Positions 37,981 through 48,664 of a stretch of 64,000 nt of DNA are shown here, one piece after another. The notes under the pieces are model-generated. The model saw only the letters and a list, made by a program, of their open reading frames with translations, was not told the origin of the DNA and did not search any database. Position numbers and translations under genes: made by a program. The stretch is taken from positions 558,001 through 622,000 of the forward strand of contig NZ_JBEGIK010000001.1 in assembly GCF_040675855.1 (NCBI RefSeq), read 5' to 3'. Origin of the DNA: Microbacterium sp. LWH3-1.2 (GTDB lineage: Bacteria > Actinomycetota > Actinomycetes > Actinomycetales > Microbacteriaceae). How positions within the stretch are numbered: the stretch's first letter is position 1; every line of letters begins with the position of its first letter.

Positions 37981-37996
37981 GATTGTCGACGATTTT
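37981..37996. promoter_or_regulatory. GntR-type operator between aldehyde dehydrogenase and gntR
   Basis: GATTGTCGACGATTTT, near-palindrome TTGTCGACGA. It is about 100 bp from the dehydrogenase start and about 95 bp from the gntR start. Its form is typical of the FCD/FadR GntR group and matches sites at 43770, 48665 and 28645. Confidence 0.65.
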
Positions 37997-38089
37997 CGCG
38001 CGAGTTTCGTATGAGATTCTTCGCGATGACCGGCCGCTCGCGAGATAGTGTCAGTGCACGGACGAAGGCGCCGAAGGGGGTTGGCCGAG

Positions 38090-38749
38090 ATGACGGATGC
38101 TGCAGTGCTGAGCAAGGACGAGACCGCTGAGCGTCCCGACCTGACGCAGGTGATCCGCGAGGCGATCCTCGACGCGCAGTTCGCGCCGCACCAGCGCCTC
38201 ATCGAGGCCGACCTCAGCGAGCGCTACGGCGCCTCGCGGGCCACGGTGCGCACGGCACTGCTGAACCTCGCCGGCGAAGGTCTCGTGGAGCGCCTGCCCA
38301 ACCGTGGCGCGCGGGTACGCGCGATCACGGTGGACGAGGCGATCGAGATCGTCGAGGTGCGCATCGGCCTCGAGACGCTCTGCGCCCGCAAGGCGGCCGA
38401 GAACCTCACGCCCGCCGACGCCGACGAGCTGCGGGCGCTGCGCGCCGACATCGAGGGCGCGATCGGGTCGGGCGACCTCATGGCGTACTCGCGCCTCAAC
38501 CAGGAGCTCGACCGCCGCATCCGCGACCTCAGCCACCACGGCACCGCGACCCAGCTGCTCGAGCGCCTGCGCGCCCAGTCCGCCCGCCACCAGTTCCGGC
38601 TCGCCTTCCACCCGGGCCGCGCCGCGACGTCGGCGCCCGAGCACATCGCGATCATCGACGCGATCCTCGCGAAGGACCCCGATGCCGCGGAGGCCGCGAC
38701 CCGCGCCCACCTCTCGGGCATCGTCGAGGTGCTCCACGGCATGGAGTGA
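38090..38749 (+). CDS. GntR-family (FCD) transcriptional regulator
   Basis: 219-aa GntR protein: winged helix at about residues 15-80 (LIEADLSERYGASRATVRTA; LVERLPNRGARV) and an all-helical FCD ligand domain (EIVEVRIGLETLCARKAAE; SAPEHIAIIDAILAKDPDAA). The ATG lies 9 bp after GAAGGGGG. It is convergent with livK and divergent from the aldehyde dehydrogenase. Sites matching the FCD consensus precede four operons of this island, so it is the best candidate for a local master repressor. Confidence 0.87.
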   Translation: MTDAAVLSKDETAERPDLTQVIREAILDAQFAPHQRLIEADLSERYGASRATVRTALLNLAGEGLVERLPNRGARVRAITVDEAIEIVEVRIGLETLCARKAAENLTPADADELRALRADIEGAIGSGDLMAYSRLNQELDRRIRDLSHHGTATQLLERLRAQSARHQFRLAFHPGRAATSAPEHIAIIDAILAKDPDAAEAATRAHLSGIVEVLHGME

Positions 38750-38790
38750 GGCTCCACGCTCGGCGCCCCGCGCGCGAGACATCGCGAACG

Positions 38791-38880
38791 CGCTGAGGCA
38801 CCACGGCAGGCGAGGTTCCTCAGCGCATCTGCGGTTCGTCAGCGCCCGAAAGGGGCGGACGGATGTCTCCGCCCGCCCCC
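38791..38880. terminator. Bidirectional terminator region between gntR and livK
   Basis: Two stems: CGCTGAGG/CCTCAGCG (38791-38798 with 38818-38825, perfect) and GGGCGGA/TCCGCCC within 38852-38880. The 147-bp convergent gap holds no other feature. Confidence 0.6.
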
Positions 38881-38896
38881 ATTCGCCGGGCTCAGG

Positions 38897-40168
38897 TCAC
38901 TGATCCCAGGACTCTGCCGGGGCGTAGCCCTTGCCGTTGTACTTCTGCACCTGCACGGTCGAGACGGCGGGCTGGCCGTCCTCGGTCGTGTCGACGGCGG
39001 AGCCCTCGAGCATCAGCGGGGCGGTGAAGCCCGAGACGTCGCGCAGCGCCTCCATGAAGTTCTCACGCGTGGGTTCGGTCATGTTGCCGAACACCTCCTC
39101 GAGCGTCGCCCCGATCTGGTACGACCACACGCAGTGCGGGAACGCGGGCACGTCCGGGTAGTTCGCGTACTCCGCCAGCTGCTCGAGGAAGGCGGCGCCC
39201 TCTTCGCTCTCGGCGAACGTCGGGGCAGCCGCGGACTGCGCGAACGCCACCGTGTACACCCCCGGGAACGCCGCCGCGCCACCGGGCTCGAGGATCGCGC
39301 TCGGGCTCGACGTGTTCGACGGCAGGAACCACGACGGCAGCCAGCCGAGCTCCTGCGTCTTCTGCAGCGACGAGATGACCAGCGGCGTGATCGACATCGC
39401 GTTGAAGAAGACGTCGGCGCCCGAGCCGGCGAGCTCGGTGAGCTGCGCGTCGACCGAGGTGTCGGTGGCCTCGTATGTGAGCTCCTTGACGACCTCGATG
39501 TTGTCGGCACCCTCGATCGCGGTCTTGAAGCCCTCGACGTAGCCTTCGCCGTAGTCGTCGTTCTGCGACAGGATCGCGACCTTGTGCTCTTCGGCCGAGC
39601 CGGCCAGCAGCTCGCCGAACGCCTCGCCCTCGTTCTGGTAGATCGGGACGAACCCGAGCTGCCACGGGCTCTCCTCCTGGCTGCTGAAGATCGGGTCGCC
39701 CGTCATGATCAGCACCTGCGGCACCTCGTCGGCGATGGCCGCCTCGCGCCAGGCGCGGTTGGTGGGCGTTCCGAGGCCCGCGGTCATCGCGAACACGCTG
39801 CTCTTGAGCTGGTCGTAGTTCGCCTTGGCCTTCTGCGGGTCGTACTCGTCGTCGAGCGCCTCGATCTCGACCGTGCGGGTCTTGCCGTCGCCGAACTCGA
39901 CGCCGCCGTCGGCGTTCTTGGCGCCGAAGTAGGCGGTGACGCCGGCGACCGTGCACGTACCGGGCCCGGCGGTCGGTCCCGAGAGCGGAGTCGTGATGCC
40001 GAGCGTGACCGACGAGTCGGTGATGCCCGGGCTCGCCTCGGCGGAGCCGCCGTCCTCGATGCTGTTCGGCGTGCCGCCGCCGCGCGAGCAGCCGGCGGCG
40101 AGCACGGCGACGATGCCGATCCCGGCGACGACCGAGGCGACGCGCATCTTCCTGCGATTCGTGCTCAT
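38897..40168 (-). CDS. ABC transporter substrate-binding lipoprotein, LivK-like
   Basis: 423-aa receptor of the branched-chain amino acid/amide (HAAT) class. Signal peptide with lipobox LAAGC at about residues 23-27; then GITTPLSGPTAGPGTCTVAG, DDEYDPQKAKANYDQL and ILSQNDDYGEGYVEGFK, typical of periplasmic-binding-protein family 6. Last gene of the livGFHMK operon. Many Liv-type receptors near aromatic genes bind aromatic acids; that role is inferred here. Confidence 0.86.
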   Translation of the reverse strand: MSTNRRKMRVASVVAGIGIVAVLAAGCSRGGGTPNSIEDGGSAEASPGITDSSVTLGITTPLSGPTAGPGTCTVAGVTAYFGAKNADGGVEFGDGKTRTVEIEALDDEYDPQKAKANYDQLKSSVFAMTAGLGTPTNRAWREAAIADEVPQVLIMTGDPIFSSQEESPWQLGFVPIYQNEGEAFGELLAGSAEEHKVAILSQNDDYGEGYVEGFKTAIEGADNIEVVKELTYEATDTSVDAQLTELAGSGADVFFNAMSITPLVISSLQKTQELGWLPSWFLPSNTSSPSAILEPGGAAAFPGVYTVAFAQSAAAPTFAESEEGAAFLEQLAEYANYPDVPAFPHCVWSYQIGATLEEVFGNMTEPTRENFMEALRDVSGFTAPLMLEGSAVDTTEDGQPAVSTVQVQKYNGKGYAPAESWDQ

Positions 40169-40212
40169 TGGTCCTGCCTCTCTGTGTTTTGTCGTGACTG
40201 CGTTCGGGAGGG

Positions 40213-41325
40213 TCATGGCTTCGACGGGGGCGGCGAGCCGGGCGGGGCGCCCAGGGCGTCGCCGACCGTCGAGGATCCGGACACGGATGCCGCGGCATCC
40301 GTCCGCTCGTCTGCTCCGGCGGCGCCGGGGCCGCGGGGAGCGTCGCCGCCCCGGCCGCGGCGGCGCCACAGCCTCGGCAGCGAAACGAGACCGCCCGGGA
40401 GGATGAAGAGCACGACCAGGAGGATGGCGCCCTGCAGCACCGCGGTGATGTTCGGGTCGATGATGTTCGTGATCTGCGGCACCAGCACGTACCAGATGCC
40501 GCCGAGGACCGAGCCGACGATGCTGCCCGCACCCCCGATCACCATGGAGGCGAGGAGCTCGATCGAGTGGCCGAAGCTCATGGTCTCGGGCGACGTGTAC
40601 TGAACGACGACCATGTAGAGGAATCCGCTGACGCCGCCGATGAGCGAGGCGATGGTGAACGCCAGGACCTTGTAGCGGTACGGCGAGACGCCCATCGAGC
40701 CGGCGACCGCCTCGTTGCCCTTCACGATCGCGAAGGCCCGCCCGTACTTCCCGCGCACGAGGTTGCGCGTGAGGAGGAAGGTGATGCCGCCGATGAGGAA
40801 GACGATGTACAGCTGCCACTGGTCGTCGTAGAGCCCGGTCCACTCCGGCGCGTCCGAGAACCGCGCCGAGGTGCCCTGCGATCCCCCGGTGAAGTCCGAG
40901 AGACGCTTCGCGAGGGGCACGCCGATGAGGGGGAGCGCGATCGTCACCATGGCGATCGCGAGGCCGCCGAGCCGCGCGGCGGCGAGGGCGACGAGGAGGC
41001 CGAGCGCTCCGGGCAGCGCGCACGCGAAGAGGAAGACGAGCAGGATGTTCCAGTCGGCGTTGACGCCGAACGCCGTGGCGTAGGCGCCGGCCCCGACGAA
41101 GAAGATCTGGCCGAGCGAGACCTGGCCGGTGTAGCCCATCACCACGTTGAGGCCGAGCACCGCCACCGCGAAGACGCCGATGCGGGCGATGGTCTGGTTG
41201 GCGAACTCGGGGAGGATCAGCGGCACGACGATCATCAGCACGACGATCAGACCGAACACCGCCCACCGCACCCACGCTCGATCGAGGAAAGGGGTCCGGT
41301 TCGAGAACTCGGCGGTCGAAGGCAT
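40213..41325 (-). CDS. ABC transporter permease, LivM-like
   Basis: 370-aa permease of the LivM family, about 9-10 helices, with GYTGQVSLGQIFFVGAGAYA near residue 65 and YRYKVLAFTIASLIGGVSGFLY. A disordered Arg/Pro/Ala-rich C-terminal tail of about 45 residues (RRRGRGGDAPRGPG...PPPSKP) is unusual for the family. Start overlaps livH stop (TGATG). Confidence 0.87.
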   Translation of the reverse strand: MPSTAEFSNRTPFLDRAWVRWAVFGLIVVLMIVVPLILPEFANQTIARIGVFAVAVLGLNVVMGYTGQVSLGQIFFVGAGAYATAFGVNADWNILLVFLFACALPGALGLLVALAAARLGGLAIAMVTIALPLIGVPLAKRLSDFTGGSQGTSARFSDAPEWTGLYDDQWQLYIVFLIGGITFLLTRNLVRGKYGRAFAIVKGNEAVAGSMGVSPYRYKVLAFTIASLIGGVSGFLYMVVVQYTSPETMSFGHSIELLASMVIGGAGSIVGSVLGGIWYVLVPQITNIIDPNITAVLQGAILLVVLFILPGGLVSLPRLWRRRGRGGDAPRGPGAAGADERTDAAASVSGSSTVGDALGAPPGSPPPSKP

Positions 41326-42212
41326 CAGACGCGCACCACCGCTTTCCGGCCGAACAGGCCCTGTGGCCGTACGAGGAGCACCACGAAGATGAGGATGAAC
41401 GGCACGGCGATCTTGAGGTCGTGCCCGATGAAGGGGATGTAGACGGCCGCGAGGTTCTCCAGCACGCCGATCAGCCACGCGGCCACGACGACGCCGATCG
41501 GGCTCGAGAGGCCGCCGAGGATGCAGGCGGCGAGCGCGTAGACGAGGGCGGAGTCCATCATGCCCGGCGTGAGCGTCAGCTGCGGGGCGACGAGCACGCC
41601 CGCCACCGCGCCCAGCACGGCGGCCAGGCCCCAGCCGACCATGAGGTTGCGGCCGACGTTGATGCCCGAGAACGCGGCCGATGCCGGGTTGATCGCGACG
41701 GCCCGCAGCGCGAGGCCCAGCTTCGTGCCGAGGAAGAGCGCCTGCATGAGCCCCATGATCACGACGATCACGATGATCGTGCCGAGCGAGCGGACGCTGA
41801 TGACGGCACCGGCGATCTTGATCGTCTCGAGGGGGAAGAGCGAAGGGAAGAGCCGGTTGTTGTACGTCCAGATCCACGCGCAGAGACCCGTGATGAGCGT
41901 CAGCAGACCGATCGTGACGACGACCGCGGTGTCGGGGTCTCCCCGCTCGAAGCGGCGGATGAGGTACCGCTCGATCAGCGCCCCGAGGAAGAACGAGACG
42001 ACGATGGCGGCGAGGATGGCGAGGATGAGCGGGATGCCGAACCCGCTGAGCGACCACGCGATGTAGGCCGAGAGGACGGCCATGCCCCCCTGGGCGAAGT
42101 TGATGAGCCCGGTCGCCTGGTTCACGAGCACGATCGCGAGCGCGAGGGCCGCGTAGATCGACCCCGTCGACAGGCCGTCGATCACGAGCTGGATGAAGGT
42201 GCCGGGGTTCAC
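41325..42212 (-). CDS. ABC transporter permease, LivH-like
   Basis: 295-aa LivH-family permease starting MNPGTFIQLVIDGLSTGSIY, with ATGLINFAQGGMAVLSAYIA, LRAVAINPASAAFSGIN and LGGLSSPIGVVVAAWLIGV. GTG start one base after livF, with GGGAGG upstream. Forms the channel with LivM. Confidence 0.9.
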   Translation of the reverse strand: MNPGTFIQLVIDGLSTGSIYAALALAIVLVNQATGLINFAQGGMAVLSAYIAWSLSGFGIPLILAILAAIVVSFFLGALIERYLIRRFERGDPDTAVVVTIGLLTLITGLCAWIWTYNNRLFPSLFPLETIKIAGAVISVRSLGTIIVIVVIMGLMQALFLGTKLGLALRAVAINPASAAFSGINVGRNLMVGWGLAAVLGAVAGVLVAPQLTLTPGMMDSALVYALAACILGGLSSPIGVVVAAWLIGVLENLAAVYIPFIGHDLKIAVPFILIFVVLLVRPQGLFGRKAVVRV

Positions 42213-42213
42213 G

Positions 42214-42924
42214 TCAGCCTCCCAGGTACGCGCGGCGGATCTCGTCCATGCCTTTGAGCTGCGCCGTCGTGCCGGTGAGGACGTTTCGCCCTGTCTCGAG
42301 CACGGTGGCGCTGTCGACGAGGGTGAAGGCGAGGTTGGCGTTCTGCTCGACCACGACCATCGCGATGCCGGACTCGCTGCGCAGCCGGCCGATCGCCTGG
42401 TACACGGTCTTGGCGGTGCCGGGAGCAAGGCCGAGGGATGCCTCATCCAGCAGCAGGAGCCGGGGCCGGGCCATGATCGCGCGGGCGATGGCGAGCATCT
42501 GCTGCTCACCGCCCGACAGCGCCGACCCGGTGGAGCGGATGCGGTCCTGCAGCTGCGGGAAGAGATCGAGGCAGTAGTCGATGTCGGCGCGGATGGCCTT
42601 GGCGTCCTTGCGGCGGTACGCGCCCACCCGCAGGTTCTCGCGCACGGTCAGGTCGGAGAGGGTGCCGCGCCCTTCGGGCACGTGCGCGATGCCGAGCGCG
42701 GCGACCTGGTCGGGGCGGAGCCCCCGCAGGTCCTTGCCGTCGAAGCGGATCGTGCCGGTCGACCGCACGGTGCCCGACACGGCGCGGAGCGTCGTCGTCT
42801 TGCCGGCGCCGTTGGCGCCGAGGATGCCGACGGCGCCGCCCTCGGGCACGGTGAGCGAGACGCCCTCGAGCACCTGCACGCGCCCGTAGAACGCGCGGAT
42901 GTCGGCGACCTCAAGCAGCGTCAT
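42214..42924 (-). CDS. ABC transporter ATPase, LivF-like
   Basis: 236-aa ATPase: Walker A GANGAGKTT, signature LSGGEQQM, Walker B LLLDEASLGLAP, H-loop VEQN. This is the usual LivF length and motif set. Overlaps the end of livG by 14 bp. Confidence 0.92.
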   Translation of the reverse strand: MTLLEVADIRAFYGRVQVLEGVSLTVPEGGAVGILGANGAGKTTTLRAVSGTVRSTGTIRFDGKDLRGLRPDQVAALGIAHVPEGRGTLSDLTVRENLRVGAYRRKDAKAIRADIDYCLDLFPQLQDRIRSTGSALSGGEQQMLAIARAIMARPRLLLLDEASLGLAPGTAKTVYQAIGRLRSESGIAMVVVEQNANLAFTLVDSATVLETGRNVLTGTTAQLKGMDEIRRAYLGG

Positions 42925-43690
42925 CGACCGCGTCCTTCCCGAGGTACGCCTCGATGACGCGGGAGTCGGCCTGTGCCTCGGCCGCCGAGCCCTCCATGAG
43001 CTTTCGCCCGTGGTCGAGCACGACGACGCGATCGGTGAGGGCCGAGATGAGCCCCATGTTGTGCTCGACGATCACGACGGTGATGTCATCGTTTCGCACG
43101 CGCCGCACGGTCTCGATCAGCTGCTCGACCTCGGCGTGCGGCAGGCCTGCCGCCGGTTCGTCGAGCAGCAGGAGGCGGGGCTTCATGAGCAGGGCCCGGC
43201 AGATCTCCACGCCCTTGTGCAGTCCGTGCGAGAGCTCGTCGGCGCGGGTCTTCGCCGCCCACCCGAGGCCGTGGGCCTCGAGGAGCTCGAGAGCCTCCGC
43301 GCGCAGCGCCTTCTCGGATCGTCCCGTGCGCGGCAGGCGCAGCGACCATTCCCCCGGGCCGCCGGGCAGGCGGCTGTGTGCGCCGAGCAGCACGTTCTCC
43401 AGCACGGTCTCCCGCAGCTGGAGCGCGGGATGCTGGAACGTGCGCGCCAAGCCCTTCCGCGCGAGAGAGGCGGGGGCCGAGCCGAGCACCTCGTCGTCGT
43501 CGATCGTGATCGAGCCGGCGCTTGGGCGGTAGTGGCCGCTGACGCAGTTGAAGAGCGACGTCTTGCCGGCGCCGTTCGGTCCGACGAGGCCGAAGATCTG
43601 CCCCGCCTCGACGGTGAAGGTCACGTCTTCGAGGACCTTGACGCCACCGAAGTGAAGGCTGACGTCCCGGACTGCGAGCCGAGCACCCAT
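42911..43690 (-). CDS. ABC transporter ATPase, LivG-like
   Basis: 259-aa ATPase: Walker A GPNGAGKTS, Walker B LLLLDEPAAGLP, H-loop VEHNM. The signature segment ELSHGLHKGVEICRAL has SHG where most members have SYG or SGG. First gene of the livGFHMK operon, with a strong promoter at 43750-43778. Confidence 0.9.
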   Translation of the reverse strand: MGARLAVRDVSLHFGGVKVLEDVTFTVEAGQIFGLVGPNGAGKTSLFNCVSGHYRPSAGSITIDDDEVLGSAPASLARKGLARTFQHPALQLRETVLENVLLGAHSRLPGGPGEWSLRLPRTGRSEKALRAEALELLEAHGLGWAAKTRADELSHGLHKGVEICRALLMKPRLLLLDEPAAGLPHAEVEQLIETVRRVRNDDITVVIVEHNMGLISALTDRVVVLDHGRKLMEGSAAEAQADSRVIEAYLGKDAVDDAA

Positions 43691-43749
43691 GCTCCACCTT
43701 TCGCGTCGTCGCGGTCGATCAGGGGACTCGAGGCCTCCCCTTGCTCCGA

Positions 43750-43785
43750 AAACTACGGATCCTCGGCCAGATTGTCAACGATTTT
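43750..43785 (-). promoter_or_regulatory. liv operon promoter with overlapping GntR-type box
   Basis: Minus-strand -35 TTGACA (43773-43778), exact 17-bp spacer, -10 TAGTTT (43750-43755). The GntR-type box GATTGTCAACGATTTT (43770-43785) covers the -35, so binding would block RNA polymerase. Confidence 0.75.
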
Positions 43786-43855
43786 GGCGTGAAGTTCCCC
43801 GACCGTGATGTTGCGACTCGATGCTGGTCCGCGGCCGACGGGGATACCGCATCCG

Positions 43856-43872
43856 TTTCCGCCCAATGGAAA
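43856..43872. promoter_or_regulatory. IclR-like inverted repeat upstream of ligM copy 2
   Basis: TTTCC-N7-GGAAA, centred about 80 bp before the ligM start. Same spacer and distance as the boxes before pcaH and pobA but without the third C/G. The IclR gene downstream at 45430 has a similar box. Confidence 0.45.
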
Positions 43873-43943
43873 TCGGTCGACCAGGCGGGCCGCGACGCTC
43901 CTACGCTGACCGCAGCTTCCCCAACGACGAAAGAGGGTCGACG

Positions 43944-45338
43944 ATGACCACCACGACGACGACCGACACGACGGCCGAGTCCCTCTCACAGGCGATCGAC
44001 CGGGCCGGCAGCCCCGTCGAGCTGCTGCGCAACCAGAACTGGCCGGCGTTCACGTTTCCCGTGGCGCCGGAGTTCACCAACTGGCGCGACGAGCAGCGCG
44101 CGTGGAACACATCGGTGGCGCTCATGGACCAGTCCCACCACATGACGCAGCTGTTCCTCGACGGCGACGACCTGATCCCGCTCCTGAGCTCGATCTCGCC
44201 GAACACGTTCGCGACCTTCCGCCCGGGCGTCGCCAAGCAGCTGATCTCGGTGAACCAGGACGGCTACCTCATCGGCGACGGCATCCTGTTCTACAACGCC
44301 GAAGGTCCCGAGGGGCTCGTGCTCATCGGGCACCACATCCTCATCGACTGGGTGCGCTTCAACGTCGAGAAGGCGCAGGCGGCGGGCAAGGACGTCCGCT
44401 ACCGCCTCGAGGCGAACTCGCACATGCGGCAGGGGCCGCCCACCTTCTACCGGTACGAGCTGCAGGGGCCGCACGCCGATCTCGTGATGGAGAAGGTCTT
44501 CGGCGGGCCCGCGCCCGAGATCAAGTTCTTCCACATCGGCGACGTCGAGATCGCCGGACGGCCGGTCAAGGCGCTGCGCCACGGAATGGCCGGCCAGCCT
44601 GGATTCGAGTTCTTCGGGCCGTGGGAGGACAACGAGGTCGTGCTGAACGCACTCATGGAAGCCGGCGAGGAGCATGACATCCGCCGCGTCGGCGCCAAGG
44701 CGTACTCGTCGTCGCCGCTCGAGTCCGGCTGGGTGCCGACGCCGTTCCCCGCCGTGTTCGACGACGACTTCGCCGACTACCGCGAGTGGCTGCCGGCGAC
44801 GCGCATCGGGTCGGTCGGCGGGTCACTGTACTCGACCGACATCCACGACTTCTACATGACGCCGTTCGACATCGGGCTCGGTCGCTCGGTGCGCTTCGAC
44901 CACGACTTCCACGGCCGCGAGGCGCTCGAGAAGCACGCCGAGAACCAGCGCCGCCGCAAGGTCACGCTGATCTGGAATGCCGACGACGTCGCCGCCGTGG
45001 TCCGCTCGCAGCTCGAGCCGGGGACGCCAGCGAAGTACCTCGACTTCCCGAAGGCACGGTACGGGCTCTACCAGATGGACGAGATCCGCAAGGACGGGCA
45101 GCGCGTCGGGATCTCGACGGATGCCGGGTACGTGGCGTACGACCAGCTCTACATGTCGCTCGCGACCCTGGACGCCGGCATCCGTGACGGGGACGAGGTC
45201 GAGGTCGTGTGGGGTGAGGACCCCATCTCGAAGAAGGACTCCGTGGAGGCGGCGCACCGGCAGGTGAGCATCCGCGCGACCGTCGCGCCGGCGCCGTACC
45301 ACGACTACGCCCGGACGGTGTACCGCCAGAACGCGTGA
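43944..45338 (+). CDS. THF-dependent aryl O-demethylase, LigM/DesA-like (copy 2, divergent)
   Basis: 464-aa GcvT-fold demethylase. It shares ALMDQSHHMTQLFLDGDD, YLIGDGILFYNAEG, the LRHGMAGQPGFEFFGPWED core and LESGWVPTPFPAVF with the other two copies. However, it differs in the central insert (FNVEKAQAAGKDVRYRLEA) and lacks the Tyr-rich C-terminal HGGWRT ending. GAGGG lies before the ATG. It is divergent from the liv importer and followed by an IclR gene. The divergence suggests a different methoxy substrate from copies 1 and 3. Confidence 0.84.
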   Translation: MTTTTTTDTTAESLSQAIDRAGSPVELLRNQNWPAFTFPVAPEFTNWRDEQRAWNTSVALMDQSHHMTQLFLDGDDLIPLLSSISPNTFATFRPGVAKQLISVNQDGYLIGDGILFYNAEGPEGLVLIGHHILIDWVRFNVEKAQAAGKDVRYRLEANSHMRQGPPTFYRYELQGPHADLVMEKVFGGPAPEIKFFHIGDVEIAGRPVKALRHGMAGQPGFEFFGPWEDNEVVLNALMEAGEEHDIRRVGAKAYSSSPLESGWVPTPFPAVFDDDFADYREWLPATRIGSVGGSLYSTDIHDFYMTPFDIGLGRSVRFDHDFHGREALEKHAENQRRRKVTLIWNADDVAAVVRSQLEPGTPAKYLDFPKARYGLYQMDEIRKDGQRVGISTDAGYVAYDQLYMSLATLDAGIRDGDEVEVVWGEDPISKKDSVEAAHRQVSIRATVAPAPYHDYARTVYRQNA

Positions 45339-45364
45339 GCCGCGCTCCCCGCTGTGCGCCCTGA

Positions 45365-45379
45365 TTCCGATGAGCGGAA
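45365..45379. promoter_or_regulatory. IclR-like inverted repeat upstream of third iclR
   Basis: TTCC-N7-GGAA, about 58 bp before the iclR start. Possible autoregulation. Confidence 0.4.
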
Positions 45380-45429
45380 CCACGACGCCGGTGCGGGGTT
45401 AGCATGGCGGCGTCGTCGAGGAGGATGCC

Positions 45430-46326
45430 GTGGCACGAGGATCGGCCGGAGAGTCGGTGCTTCACCGGCACCTGCGTGTGCTCGAGAGCTTCGATGCGTG
45501 GCATCCGTTCCTCACGCTGACCGAGATCGCCGACGCGTCGGGCATCCCGCCGTCGACCGCTCACCGCCTGATCGCCGAGCTCGAGCGCGAGGGCCTGCTC
45601 GAGCGCCTGCCGGATCGCACGTACCGCCTCGGCGTGCGGCTTTGGGAGTTCGCCAGCCGCACGCCGGGCGCCGTCGGACTGCGCGAGATCGCGCGACCGT
45701 GGCTCGGGGCTGTGCACGAGCGGGTGCGCCAGCACACCCAGCTCGGGGTGCTGAGCGGGCGCGACGTGCTCTTCATCGACCGGATGTCGACCCGCGACGC
45801 CGTCGTGAACGCGACGCTCATCGGCGGCCGCATCCCACTGCACGCCTCGTCGAGCGGGCTCGTGCTGCTGGCTCATGCGGATGCGGCGCTCGTGAGCGAG
45901 GTCGTCGCGCACGGGCTGCGGACCTACACCAATCGGACCATCCATACCGGCGCCGAACTTCGTGATGAGCTGCGACGCGTGCGCGAGGAGGGGTATGCCG
46001 TGACCGAGGGTGCGATCCATCCCGAATCCCGCGGCATCGCCGTGCCCGTGATGGGCCCGGGTGGGACCGTGTACGCCGCTATCAGCGTGGTGGTGCCGAA
46101 TGACGGCGTCTCACCCCACGGCTACGTCGAGCTGCTGCGCCGTGCGGCCGCCGGCATCGCGCACGACCTCGCGGTCGCGTACCGCCCCGACGTCGACGAG
46201 CGCACCCACGGCATCCGCTCGCTCGTGAGTGGCTCGCGCCGGTCGATCGAGTACCTCGAGAGCCTCGACACCGACCCGCACGATGCCGGCGCCCTTCGCG
46301 CCTCCGGCCCCCGCGCCGTGCTCTAG
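45430..46326 (+). CDS. IclR-family transcriptional regulator (third copy)
   Basis: 298-aa IclR protein with the HTH at about residues 10-75 (LTEIADASGIPPSTAHRLIA) and the ligand domain containing GGRIPLHASSSGLVLLAHAD and HPESRGIAVPVMGPGG. It has about 45 extra C-terminal residues beyond the usual end. GTG start after GAGGAGG. It sits between ligM copy 2 and an NAD-binding protein on the same strand, so it probably governs this part of the island. Confidence 0.86.
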   Translation: MARGSAGESVLHRHLRVLESFDAWHPFLTLTEIADASGIPPSTAHRLIAELEREGLLERLPDRTYRLGVRLWEFASRTPGAVGLREIARPWLGAVHERVRQHTQLGVLSGRDVLFIDRMSTRDAVVNATLIGGRIPLHASSSGLVLLAHADAALVSEVVAHGLRTYTNRTIHTGAELRDELRRVREEGYAVTEGAIHPESRGIAVPVMGPGGTVYAAISVVVPNDGVSPHGYVELLRRAAAGIAHDLAVAYRPDVDERTHGIRSLVSGSRRSIEYLESLDTDPHDAGALRASGPRAVL

Positions 46327-46336
46327 GGTTTCGGCC

Positions 46337-47122
46337 ATGACGACGATCGCGATCCTCGGACTCGGCGAGGCCGGCCGCCGTTACGCGCGGGGCCTCGCCC
46401 ATGCCGGGGCCGACGTGCGCGGGTTCGACCCCGCCCACGAGCTGGGCGATCCCGACGTGCCGCAGTTCTCCTCCCTCGCCGATGCTCTCGCCGGGGCCGA
46501 TGTGGCCCTGAGTCTCGTGACCGGCCACGCCGCAGCATCCGTCGCCAGCGATGCACTTCGGCACGTGGCGAAGGGTGCGGTCTACGCCGACCTCAACACC
46601 GCCGCGCCCGAGCTCAAGCAGCGCATCGCGCGCCTCGCCGCCGATCGAGGGCTTGCCATGGCGGATGTCGCGGTGCTGGCGCCCGTGACGCGCGCGGGCC
46701 ACCGGACGCCGCTGCTCGCGAGCGGTTCCGGAGCGCACGAGTTCGCCGCGCGGGTCGGCCCTTTCGAGGTGCCCGTCCACGTCATCGAGGGCGCGGCCGG
46801 CGAGGCCGCACGGCTGCGGCTGCTGCGGAGCGTCTTCATGAAGGGTCTCGCGGCGCTCGTGCTCGAGGGCCTCGGCGCGGCGCGCGCCGCGGGCGCCGAG
46901 GACTGGCTGCACGCTCAGATGTCCGACGAACTCGGTCCCGAGGGCGCCACGCTCATCGATCGCCTGGTCGAGGGCTCGGCGACTCACGCCGTCCGCCGCG
47001 AACACGAAGTGCGCGCCGCTCTCGCCGCGCTCGAGTCCTCCGGGCAGCCCGCCGACATGACCCGCGCGACGCTCGCCTGGTTCGAGCGCCTCGTCGCCGA
47101 CCGCGATCACCCCGCCCCCTGA
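46337..47122 (+). CDS. NAD(P)-binding 6-phosphogluconate-dehydrogenase-like protein with DUF1932
   Basis: 261-aa beta-hydroxyacid-dehydrogenase-type protein: Rossmann GLGEAGRRYARGLAHAG at residues 8-24, ALSLVTGHAAA, then a helical C-terminal DUF1932-like domain (SVFMKGLAALVLEGLGAARA with the conserved Lys of the superfamily). A -10-like TAGGGT at 46324-46329 lies 7 bp before the ATG and overlaps the iclR stop, so it is probably leaderless. It would oxidise or reduce a hydroxy-/oxo-acid; a role in aromatic ring-fission intermediates is only suggested by location. Confidence 0.75.
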   Translation: MTTIAILGLGEAGRRYARGLAHAGADVRGFDPAHELGDPDVPQFSSLADALAGADVALSLVTGHAAASVASDALRHVAKGAVYADLNTAAPELKQRIARLAADRGLAMADVAVLAPVTRAGHRTPLLASGSGAHEFAARVGPFEVPVHVIEGAAGEAARLRLLRSVFMKGLAALVLEGLGAARAAGAEDWLHAQMSDELGPEGATLIDRLVEGSATHAVRREHEVRAALAALESSGQPADMTRATLAWFERLVADRDHPAP

Positions 47123-47164
47123 GCGCGCCCGAGTCCCGGTCGACCGGCGCCCCGGCGGCCCTCG

Positions 47165-48652
<1,488 letters not shown>

Positions 48653-48664
48653 TTAGTCGCCACG

